From JANWZL01 sp037445185 (lineage in GTDB: Bacteria > Pseudomonadota > Gammaproteobacteria > Burkholderiales > Thiobacillaceae), in assembly GCA_037445185.1 (NCBI GenBank), contig JBBIKZ010000140.1:1-5715 (forward strand): a stretch of 5,715 nucleotides of DNA. Direction: 5' to 3'. Made by a program: the position numbers and the translations under genes. Numbering within the stretch: the stretch's first letter is position 1; each line of letters starts with the position of its first letter. The notes under the pieces were generated by a model that saw only the letters and a program-made list of their open reading frames with translations, was not told the DNA's origin and searched no databases. Of this stretch, positions 1 to 5,481 are shown piece after piece.

Positions 1-29
1 TCGGAACACTTGTAGGCGTAGATCGGCAT
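1..29 (-). CDS. FmdB-family zinc-ribbon protein, N-terminal fragment cut by the window edge
   Basis: Only the start of this gene is present. Reading the minus strand from an ATG at 29-27 gives MPIYAYKCS followed by an incomplete codon. M-P-I/L-Y-x-Y-x-C is the hallmark beginning of the FmdB/CxxC small regulatory zinc-ribbon family, whose members are usually about 70-110 residues with paired CxxC motifs. Here the first cysteine is codon 8 and the rest lies outside the window. A strong Shine-Dalgarno (GGAGGT, 34-39) sits four bases before the ATG, and an extended -10 box lies at 61-69, so the start is well supported. In many proteobacteria such a gene sits just before a DUF502 gene and aspS, but that cannot be checked here. 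The molecular function of the family is poorly defined. The call rests on nine residues plus the translation signals, so it is good but not certain. Confidence 0.75.
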
Positions 30-60
30 GATGACCTCCGGAAAACGAAACATTGCTGCA

Positions 61-69
61 ATTATATCA
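61..69 (-). promoter_or_regulatory. Extended -10 promoter for the FmdB-family gene
   Basis: On the minus strand this reads TGATATAAT, a perfect TGn-TATAAT extended -10 element. It lies in the AT-rich pocket (about 41-90) of an otherwise GC-rich window. No convincing -35 hexamer is seen 16-18 bases upstream (84-90), which suits an extended -10 promoter. Transcription would start near position 54, leaving a leader of about 25 bases with a GGAGGT ribosome-binding site (34-39) before the ATG at 29. This separates the FmdB-type gene from the upstream receptor transcription unit. It is a sequence match only. Confidence 0.6.
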
Positions 70-94
70 ACGATTTCCGATATTTAGGTAATCC

Positions 95-112
95 AGCGGA
101 TTTCAACCCGCT
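95..112 (-). other. Short hairpin between the receptor gene and the FmdB-family gene
   Basis: The minus-strand transcript can fold AGCGGGU-UGAA-AUCCGCU, a seven-pair stem with one G-U pair and a UGAA tetraloop. On the plus strand the same stem contains an A-C mismatch, so the minus-strand RNA is favoured. It lies past the end of the receptor gene and upstream of the next promoter, where a transcription end or 3'-end-stabilising structure would be expected. No U-tract follows, so it does not meet the definition of an intrinsic terminator. The rest of the gap (about 113-187 and 206-271) shows nothing I can assign; a small open frame at 84-275 on the minus strand has no recognisable protein character. 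Confidence 0.3.
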
Positions 113-187
113 TCGACCATCGGGTCACCGTCTTTGCCGCATCAGGGCCATACTGGTCGGCCGAGGGCGTGGTCGCGTATGACGGTC

Positions 188-205
188 GTCGGCCTGATGG
201 CCAAC
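188..205 (-). other. Hairpin just downstream of the receptor gene
   Basis: In the minus-strand RNA this reads GUUGGCC-AUCA-GGCCGAC, a seven-pair stem with one G-U wobble and a four-base loop, about 67 bases beyond the receptor stop codon. The plus-strand version has a C-A mismatch, so the structure fits the receptor transcript better. No U-run follows, so it is at most a 3'-end structure or a weak or factor-assisted termination site. A smaller CGCGG/CCGCG inverted repeat (229-243) lies between it and the gene. Confidence 0.28.
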
Positions 206-271
206 CTAAGGGCGAAGCGTCGGGCCATCGCGGCCAGACCGCGCATCCCTCGGTGGTTCCCAGTGCGAGCC

Positions 272-2284
272 TCACCAGGCGAGCCTGAGCGTCACGAAGG
301 CCTGACGCTGGACGGTGTGCTCACGGCGAAATTCGACATGCGCCCCGCTCACGTTCTGCAGGGTCAGCGCCAGCTCGTCCTCGCTGCCACGCCCCCCCAG
401 GCGTTTGGCCAGCTTCACGTCCATGCGCGCGTAGGACGGCTGCACATCCCCATCATTGAGCCACATCATGTCGCCCACCCGGTAATAAGCGAGGTTCGCC
501 TGCAGCCCGGCAGGCAGGGGTAGCGTCCAGAGCAGGCTCGACGCATGTCGCGGGGCGGTCCGTTCGGTGTCGCGGTCGGTGCCAAAGCCGGCACGAATGC
601 GCGTGATGGCATGAGAGAAGAGGACCCGGCCCAGACTGGGGTGGTGCCAGCTTAGCGTCAGGTCGCCGCCCACGGTGCGGATGCAGCCGGTGTTGTAGAA
701 ATAGTCCGCAGTGTCGGGACCCAGAGCGGGGGGGCGCAGATAATCCGCCGGAATGGGGAAGGGACAGTCCCCTCCTACCGTGCAGGACCTGTCGTCGATG
801 TAGCGTTCGTGCCGCTCGACGAAGAGCCGGGCATCGACCGCCAGCCCATGCTGGGGGTAGCGCGCAACGTAGCCGATCTCCGCGAAGCGCGTGCGCTCCG
901 GCTCCAGCTCCTGCACGGCCCAGGTGCCGATGTCGACGATCTTACCGTAGAGCGGGGGGAGGTTGCCCAGGTAGCGTATCACCTCGCGCGCGTTGTTTTC
1001 CGCCAGCGTCGGGGCACGATAGCCCTGGCCCACGCTCATGCGCACCGACTGCTCGGGTGCGAAGGACCAGTTGAGGGCCAGGCGCGGCGAGAGGAGGACG
1101 TCGCCATGGGGATGCCGCTCCAGGGTGAGGCCGGCGTGCGCGAGCCAGGCCGGTGTGATGCGCCAGTCGACATTGGCGAAGACCTGCCAGGGCGTGGCCT
1201 TGACCGTGCCGAGGCCATAGAGCTGACGCCCGGATTCGGCGCGATCCTGCCGCACGCCCACGCCCCAGACTGCCTTGAGCGTGTCGGACCAGGCATGGAT
1301 CTGCTGCAGCTCCAGGGCATCGCGCGTGGCGTCGAGGTCGTCCTGCACCGGGCTGCTGGTGCCCGCCCCGCTCAGGGTGGCGAGCTCCCGCTTGCTGCGC
1401 TCGAAGCGGCCATACTTGAGGGAGAGCTGCGAGCCGGGGGCGTAGTGCTTGTGCCAGGCCAGACGTAGACTGAGCTGCTGCTGCCTGCGCGCCCGATAGG
1501 GCTCCTCGTCCGGATCGAGCGAACTGCCCACCCAATCCTCGCCGCGCACGTACCCGATGCCGAGCAGCCATTCCTCGTCCATGACGGGCCTGAAGACCAA
1601 CTGCCCGTTGAGGGTCTGGCGTTCGATGTCCTCATGGAAGGCGTGACTGGTGAGCCCCAGATCACGAAAATTGGTCGCCGCGCGGCTGGACAGGCTCAGG
1701 CGCCAATCGAAGCGTGCCGAGCTGCGGCCGATGCGGGCGTATTGGTCGGCATAACCGTCGCGGCCCCTGGCCAGACTCAGCCCGGCACCCGGGTCATCTC
1801 CCGGCTCGCGGGTGATGATGTGGACCACGCCTTGGAAGGCGCCAGCGCCGTAACTGGCCTGATTGGGGCCGCGCACGACCTCGATGCGCTCGACATCCTC
1901 CAGGCGCAGGGGGAGTTCCTGCCAGTCGACGGCACCCGTGGCGGGATTGACGACCGACTGGCCGTCCACCAACACCAGCAGGCGGTTGGGATAGCCGTCG
2001 CCGAGGCCGTGATTGACCACCACCGGCGAGCCCTTGGGCCAATCCGCCACCAGATAGCCCGGCACCAGGCGCAGCACGTCGTGGATCTCGGTCAGGCCCG
2101 CGGCGCGTAGCGTTCGCCGGTCGATGACGGTGACCGGCGCAGCGGCGTCCGGGGGTGAGGTGGCGATGCGCGAGGCGGTGAGGACCTGCGGCAGCTCGGC
2201 CAGGAAGATCTCCTCCGTGAGGCCTTCGGCGACGCCATTCAGGCTGCTGAAAGCGAGTAATAAAAGCGGAGTCAGGCGTCGCAC
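272..2284 (-). CDS. TonB-dependent outer-membrane receptor
   Basis: This is a 670-residue TonB-dependent receptor, a plugged 22-strand beta-barrel that imports a scarce ligand across the outer membrane using TonB-ExbB-ExbD energy. A signal peptide is visible (MRR, then a hydrophobic run to about residue 19), followed by a TonB-box-like LPQVLTASR stretch (31-39). The plug domain spans about 45-160, with LLVLVDGQSV (102-111) and the diagnostic VERIEVVRGPNQASYGAGAF stretch (131-150) leading into VVHIIT. The barrel carries GYRAPTLAE (421-429) and ends in aromatic W670, as expected for outer-membrane insertion by BAM. Length is typical and the frame is intact. The only three cysteines (501, 507, 534) lie in one probable outer loop. 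The start is GTG at 2284-2282, overlapping the ligase gene by 13 bases, with GGGAGG at 2295-2300. The barrel is of the CirA/BtuB-like general type. The ligand (siderophore, cobalamin, other) cannot be read from the sequence. Confidence 0.93.
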   Translation of the reverse strand: MRRLTPLLLLAFSSLNGVAEGLTEEIFLAELPQVLTASRIATSPPDAAAPVTVIDRRTLRAAGLTEIHDVLRLVPGYLVADWPKGSPVVVNHGLGDGYPNRLLVLVDGQSVVNPATGAVDWQELPLRLEDVERIEVVRGPNQASYGAGAFQGVVHIITREPGDDPGAGLSLARGRDGYADQYARIGRSSARFDWRLSLSSRAATNFRDLGLTSHAFHEDIERQTLNGQLVFRPVMDEEWLLGIGYVRGEDWVGSSLDPDEEPYRARRQQQLSLRLAWHKHYAPGSQLSLKYGRFERSKRELATLSGAGTSSPVQDDLDATRDALELQQIHAWSDTLKAVWGVGVRQDRAESGRQLYGLGTVKATPWQVFANVDWRITPAWLAHAGLTLERHPHGDVLLSPRLALNWSFAPEQSVRMSVGQGYRAPTLAENNAREVIRYLGNLPPLYGKIVDIGTWAVQELEPERTRFAEIGYVARYPQHGLAVDARLFVERHERYIDDRSCTVGGDCPFPIPADYLRPPALGPDTADYFYNTGCIRTVGGDLTLSWHHPSLGRVLFSHAITRIRAGFGTDRDTERTAPRHASSLLWTLPLPAGLQANLAYYRVGDMMWLNDGDVQPSYARMDVKLAKRLGGRGSEDELALTLQNVSGAHVEFRREHTVQRQAFVTLRLAW

Positions 2285-3834
2285 AGGCTGTGCGCCTCCC
2301 GGCTCAGGCGTTGGTAATCCACCTTGCCCGTGCCCAGGAGGGGCAGACTGTCGCGGTAGATGACGCGGCGCGGCAGCACGATCTCGGGCTGGCCGAGCCG
2401 GCGCGCGGCGGCGGCCAGTTGCTCGCGTGTGAGGCCGGCGTCGGTGGTGTAGAGCACGATGGCCTCACCGCGACCCAGCTCCGGCACGGCGAGCGTGGCA
2501 TGCTGGGCCTCAGGGGACACGGCGCGGGCGATGGCCTCGGCCAGGTCCAGACAGACCAGCTCGCCAGCCACCTTGGCAAAACGCTTGAGTCTGCCCAGGA
2601 TGCGCACAAAGCCATCGGCATCGATCTGTGCCACATCGCCGGTGTCGTGCCAGCCGGCACCGGCCGCGGAGCGGGGCGGGTCGAGCACGCCGGGCGCCTC
2701 GGGGCGGTAATAGCCGGACATGAGGTTGGGGCCGCGCAGGTGCAGCGCCCCACCTGCGGCGATCCCCTCCACCGGCAGCACGCGCGCCTCGATGTCCGGC
2801 AGCAGCCGGCCGACGGTGCCGGGACGGTTGCTGTCGGGCAGATTCACCGCCACCACCGGCGCCAGTTCGGTCAGCCCATAGCCCTCCAGGATGTCGATGC
2901 CGAAACGCTCGCGCCAGACCTCGCGTACCGGCTCGGCCAGCTTCTCCGCCCCCGCCACCACGTAGCGGAGACGCTTGAAGTCCTCCGGGCTGGCATGGCG
3001 GGCATAGTGATGCAGAAAGGTGTTGGTCGAGAACAGGGTGTTGCAGCCCTTCTCGCGGATGAGCTGGGGGATCGCCTTGTAGTGCAGGGGGGAGGTATAG
3101 AGCACCAGGCGGGCCCCGCTCACCAGGGGCAGCAGCGTGCCGGCAGTGAGGCCGAAGCTGTGGAACATGGGCAGGCAGTTGAAAATACGGTCCTTGGGGC
3201 CGAACGGGAAGATGCGCAGGATCTGCGCCACGTTGGCGAGCAGCGCCCGGTGCGAGAGGACCACCCCCTTGGGGCGCCCTTCCGTGCCGGAGGTAAACAA
3301 TACCACCGCCGGTTCCTCCGGATCGGCCAGCGGGACGACGCGCTTCGGGAACCACAGGGCATAGCCCAGGAGCCAGAGCTTGTCGGCAAGGCCGAACCGA
3401 CGGCGCAGGTCCTCCAGATGGTAAATCCGCACATCGCGCAGCGCCTCGGCCTGGGTCGTGAGCTGGGCCTTCTCCAGGAAGGCGCGGCTGGTGATGAACG
3501 TGCGTACCCCGGCCACGCGACAGGCGTTCTGCATGCCTTCACTGCCGGCGGTGTAGTTGAGCATGCAGGGCACACGACGCTGGCTGGATAGGCCAATGAT
3601 CAGGGCGGCTGTGGCGGCCACATTGGGCATCAGCACCCCCACGTGCTCGCCAGGCCCTGTCAACCGGGCGGCCAGGCGGCCGAGGGCCAGGGTCATCTTG
3701 AGCAGGTCGCCATAGCTGTAGCTGCCCGGCACGGGGTCTTCCCACTGGCCGGGCGTGCGGCGACCGAAGCGACGCACCGCCCCCACCAGGGCCTGGAACA
3801 GGGTGCCGGCCGCGACCGGGTCTGGCGTCATCAT
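2272..3834 (-). CDS. AMP-forming acyl-CoA/acyl-ACP synthetase, like the ligase half of Aas
   Basis: This 520-residue enzyme of the ANL (AMP-binding) superfamily activates a carboxylic acid, probably a fatty acid, as an acyl-adenylate and passes it to CoA or acyl carrier protein. Core motifs are intact: P-loop TSGTEGRPKG (181-190), YGLTE (319-323), HDTGD (396-400), hinge GRLKRFAK (414-421) and the catalytic lysine K504 in GTGKVDY. Long stretches follow the C-terminal ligase domain of E. coli Aas, for example LPMFHSFGLT (221-230), SPLHY (248-252), RLRYVVAGAEKL (288-299) and ILEGYGLTE. Aas recycles lysophosphatidylethanolamine using an N-terminal PlsC-type acyltransferase; that domain is absent here, so this is a stand-alone ligase. 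There is no signal peptide, and WLLGYALWF (154-162) could be a membrane-associated patch. The start is ATG-ATG with a weak ribosome-binding site and no upstream in-frame alternative. The gene lies 51 bases after the unknown gene and overlaps the receptor start. Substrate and acceptor are inferred. Confidence 0.9.
   Translation of the reverse strand: MMTPDPVAAGTLFQALVGAVRRFGRRTPGQWEDPVPGSYSYGDLLKMTLALGRLAARLTGPGEHVGVLMPNVAATAALIIGLSSQRRVPCMLNYTAGSEGMQNACRVAGVRTFITSRAFLEKAQLTTQAEALRDVRIYHLEDLRRRFGLADKLWLLGYALWFPKRVVPLADPEEPAVVLFTSGTEGRPKGVVLSHRALLANVAQILRIFPFGPKDRIFNCLPMFHSFGLTAGTLLPLVSGARLVLYTSPLHYKAIPQLIREKGCNTLFSTNTFLHHYARHASPEDFKRLRYVVAGAEKLAEPVREVWRERFGIDILEGYGLTELAPVVAVNLPDSNRPGTVGRLLPDIEARVLPVEGIAAGGALHLRGPNLMSGYYRPEAPGVLDPPRSAAGAGWHDTGDVAQIDADGFVRILGRLKRFAKVAGELVCLDLAEAIARAVSPEAQHATLAVPELGRGEAIVLYTTDAGLTREQLAAAARRLGQPEIVLPRRVIYRDSLPLLGTGKVDYQRLSREAHSLCDA
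2281..2293 (-). promoter_or_regulatory. Inverted repeat over the receptor start codon, within the gene overlap
   Basis: GCACAG-C-CTGTGC on the minus strand is a perfect 6+6 inverted repeat with a one-base centre. It contains the GTG start of the receptor and lies in the last codons of the ligase gene. In RNA it could fold as about five pairs with a three-base loop, partly hiding the start codon. Ribosomes finishing the ligase would open it, so it suggests translational coupling. The receptor's ribosome-binding site (GGGAGG, 2295-2300) lies just outside the repeat. Confidence 0.35.
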
Positions 3835-3885
3835 GGCTCGGAGACCAGGGAGGAATCGTCGCGCAGCAGAGGCATACCCAGCCTG

Positions 3886-4863
3886 TCAGATCTGCAACCA
3901 GCGGCTCGCCTCACGCAGGCGGTCGGCCATGTCGATGAGTTCCGGGCGGGGGTGACAGCGCACCATCACCACCGTCCAGCGCCGTCGGTCGCGCCCGAAC
4001 AGGTCGGTGAAGGTGAGCGCGTGGGTGTTCGCCGCGCCGTCGTCGGCGCGCAGCACCCCCATGCCATCGAGCCGCAGGGTCACCTGTTCCAGGCGGAGAT
4101 GGCGCTCCGGGTTGAGCAGGATGTCGTCGAAATCCGCCGCCGCGTGGCGCAAGTCCAGCGCGGCCTGGGCCTGGGCCAGGTCGGCGAGCAGCGCATCGAG
4201 CCGCCGCTCGAGGGCCGGCCGCCGGTCGGCGTCGGCGGTGCGCAACTGGGCGACGAGGTAGTCCTTCTCCTCCTGCAGCGCCTGCCTCGCACCCCGTCGC
4301 GCCGCCAGACGTTCCGCCAGCCGCGCCAGCAGACTGTCGTACAGATTCCAGCTCAGGAGCGCTCTGGCCTCGTCCTCCGTGGGCGCCGGGCCGCTCAGGG
4401 TGTGATCGGTGAACGAGACCACGCGCTGGGCGACCTCGCGGCGGATGACCTCCCCGCTCGCCTCCATGCCGAAGGCCGTCTTCTCGTGCCGGCGCATGCC
4501 CATCAGGGCATAGACATCCTCCCCCGGCCCGCCCGGCCGGCGGGCATACTCGTGCATGGCATGGCTCATGCACAGGGCGTGCTGCATCTGCTCGGCACTG
4601 CCGAACAGGGCGTGGACGAAGGGGTCGCGGCCATACAGTTCCGGGCTCATCTCCACCGGACCCGGAATGGACCGTGCCAAGTCCTGCACGTATTCGAGCG
4701 CGCGTGCGACCGCTCTTCGGTAGCGACGGGGATAATCGCGACCCTGGCGCAGCCTGGGCTCCACCCTTTGCACTGCGCGCTCGATCGCCTCCCGCACCCG
4801 CTCGGATTCGGGCGCAGCCGGGGCTCGCGCGTGGTCGAGCAGGCGGGAGATCAGCCCGGCCAT
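3886..4863 (-). CDS. Uncharacterised 325-residue cytoplasmic protein with a central coiled coil, downstream of ssb
   Basis: I do not recognise a named family. The protein begins MAGLISRLLD, has no signal peptide or membrane segment, and looks mostly helical. Residues 20-65 form a charged helical region. Residues 90-106 carry regularly spaced H95-C98-H101-H104. A polar block HEKTAFGME (126-134) is followed by VVSFTDHTL (148-156). Residues about 175-245 are alternating Leu/Ala with Arg/Glu/Gln and should form a coiled coil. The end (255-305) alternates hydrophobic residues (VTLRLDGMGV, ALTFTDLFG, WTVVMVRCHP), suggesting a small beta domain, before a final helix. Proteins of similar pattern, annotated as hypothetical, occur in proteobacteria as far as I recall. 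The start is ATG six bases after the ssb stop, with only a weak ribosome-binding site, so translation probably couples to ssb. Codon use and GC content resemble the neighbours. A role with DNA or SSB would be guilt by association only. Confidence 0.85.
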   Translation of the reverse strand: MAGLISRLLDHARAPAAPESERVREAIERAVQRVEPRLRQGRDYPRRYRRAVARALEYVQDLARSIPGPVEMSPELYGRDPFVHALFGSAEQMQHALCMSHAMHEYARRPGGPGEDVYALMGMRRHEKTAFGMEASGEVIRREVAQRVVSFTDHTLSGPAPTEDEARALLSWNLYDSLLARLAERLAARRGARQALQEEKDYLVAQLRTADADRRPALERRLDALLADLAQAQAALDLRHAAADFDDILLNPERHLRLEQVTLRLDGMGVLRADDGAANTHALTFTDLFGRDRRRWTVVMVRCHPRPELIDMADRLREASRWLQI

Positions 4864-4869
4864 GCCAGC

Positions 4870-5322
4870 TCAGAACGGAATGTCGTCGTCCAGATCGCCG
4901 AAGCCACCGCCCTGTTTCATCCCGCCGCCGGCCTCGGGCACACGCCCCGATTCCTCGCGCGTATCGCCATAGTCCGCCGTGCCGCCGCCGGCGCGGCTGC
5001 CCAGCATCTGCATGCGCTCGCCGCGGATCTCGGTGGTGTAGCGGTCCTGGCCGTCCTTGTCCTGCCACTTGCGCGTGCGCAGGCTGCCCTCGACATAGAT
5101 CTGGCTGCCCTTCTTCAGGTATTGGCCGCAGATCTCCGCCTGTTTGCCGAAAAAAACGACGCGATGCCACTCGGTCGCCTCCTGTTTCTCACCGTTTTTG
5201 TCCTTCCACGTCTCCGTGGTGGCCACGGACAGATTGGCGATGGCGTCGCCGCTGGGCATGTAGCGCACCTCGGGGTCGCGCCCCAGGTTGCCCACCAGGA
5301 TCACCTTGTTGACTGAAGCCAT
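4870..5322 (-). CDS. ssb: Single-stranded DNA-binding protein SSB
   Basis: This 150-residue bacterial SSB is a homotetrameric protein that coats single-stranded DNA in replication, recombination and repair and recruits partner enzymes. The OB fold spans residues 1-107 and follows E. coli SSB closely: NKVILVGNLGRDPEVRYMPSG (split at 5-25), TEWHRVVFFGK (50-60), KKGSQIYVEG (70-79), RTRKWQDKDGQDRYTTEI (82-99) and MQMLG (104-108). The DNA-stacking aromatics are present as W39, W52, F58 and W86. Residues about 109-142 form a short Gly-rich disordered linker, and the tip DDDIPF (145-150) is the canonical partner-docking peptide. At 150 residues it is somewhat shorter than E. coli SSB (178), all of it in the linker. 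The ATG at 5322 has a strong ribosome-binding site (GGGGGAG, 5329-5335, six bases upstream) and a TATAAT box at 5369-5374. It is the first gene of the minus-strand cluster and lies next to a transposon remnant. Confidence 0.98.
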   Translation of the reverse strand: MASVNKVILVGNLGRDPEVRYMPSGDAIANLSVATTETWKDKNGEKQEATEWHRVVFFGKQAEICGQYLKKGSQIYVEGSLRTRKWQDKDGQDRYTTEIRGERMQMLGSRAGGGTADYGDTREESGRVPEAGGGMKQGGGFGDLDDDIPF

Positions 5323-5368
5323 GCTCGTCTCCCCCTCGCAGGTGGTTCATACCGGAAAGATCGTCTCG

Positions 5369-5374
5369 ATTATA
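5369..5374 (-). promoter_or_regulatory. -10 box of the probable ssb promoter
   Basis: The minus strand reads TATAAT, a perfect sigma-70 -10 hexamer, 46 bases before the ssb ATG. Transcription would begin near 5362 and give a leader of about 40 bases that includes the ribosome-binding site. No good -35 hexamer lies at the right distance; the best-placed candidates (TCCTGC or CTCCTG, near 5392-5398) match poorly. CTGACA (5384-5389) resembles a -35 but is only nine bases away, too close. The -35 region lies at or near the edge of the transposon remnant, so it may have been changed by the insertion. An ACAG-N5-CTGT inverted repeat (5374-5386) touches the -10 box, but it is not the SOS-box arrangement. 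Confidence 0.55.
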
Positions 5375-5422
5375 CAGAGCAGCTGTCAGGCGCAGGAGGT
5401 TGACTGTAGAGAGCAAATAATC

Positions 5423-5453
5423 TGTCCGGACTCGTGGCACGAGATTTGTCCGG
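5423..5453. repeat. TGTCCGG direct repeats flanking a 13-base palindrome, probable transposon subterminal sites
   Basis: TGTCCGG occurs at 5423-5429 and again at 5447-5453, 24 bases apart start to start. Between them lies CTCGTG-G-CACGAG (5431-5443), a perfect 6+6 inverted repeat with a one-base centre. The stretch sits between the likely left end of the insertion sequence and its transposase gene, where subterminal transposase-binding sites are common. A role as an operator for the transposase gene or for divergent ssb transcription is the alternative. The sequence does not decide between them. Confidence 0.45.
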
Positions 5454-5481
5454 TTTCATTAGGTGCGGAAGGAGGTGCCTG

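Noticed and set aside
188..243. Intrinsic terminator after the receptor gene
   Set aside because: Hairpins are present, but none is followed by a U-run on the minus strand, so termination cannot be claimed.
84..275. Small minus-strand open frame between the receptor and the FmdB-type gene
   Set aside because: There is no ribosome-binding site, the composition is low-complexity and Pro/Arg/Trp-rich, and it overlaps hairpins and the edge of a promoter region. No protein character is seen.
2290..3591. Plus-strand open frame of 433 codons opposite the ligase
   Set aside because: The minus strand encodes all the ligase motifs here. The antisense product has no family motif and no ribosome-binding site.
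3643..5316. Very long plus-strand open frame (557 codons) opposite ssb, the unknown gene and the ligase start
   Set aside because: It runs antisense to a clearly real ssb and ligase. Its product is rich in His, Arg, Gln, Gly and Ala with no recognisable domain. Long antisense frames are expected in GC-rich genes.
5366..5405. Possible LexA (SOS) box upstream of ssb
   Set aside because: No CTGT-N8-ACAG arrangement is present. The only pair found is ACAG-N5-CTGT, the wrong order and spacing for the E. coli type.
5400..5421. Plus-strand promoter for the transposase from TTGACT (5400-5405) and AATAAT (5416-5421)
   Set aside because: The spacer is only 10 bases, too short for a functional sigma-70 promoter, and nothing suitable lies at 16-18 bases.
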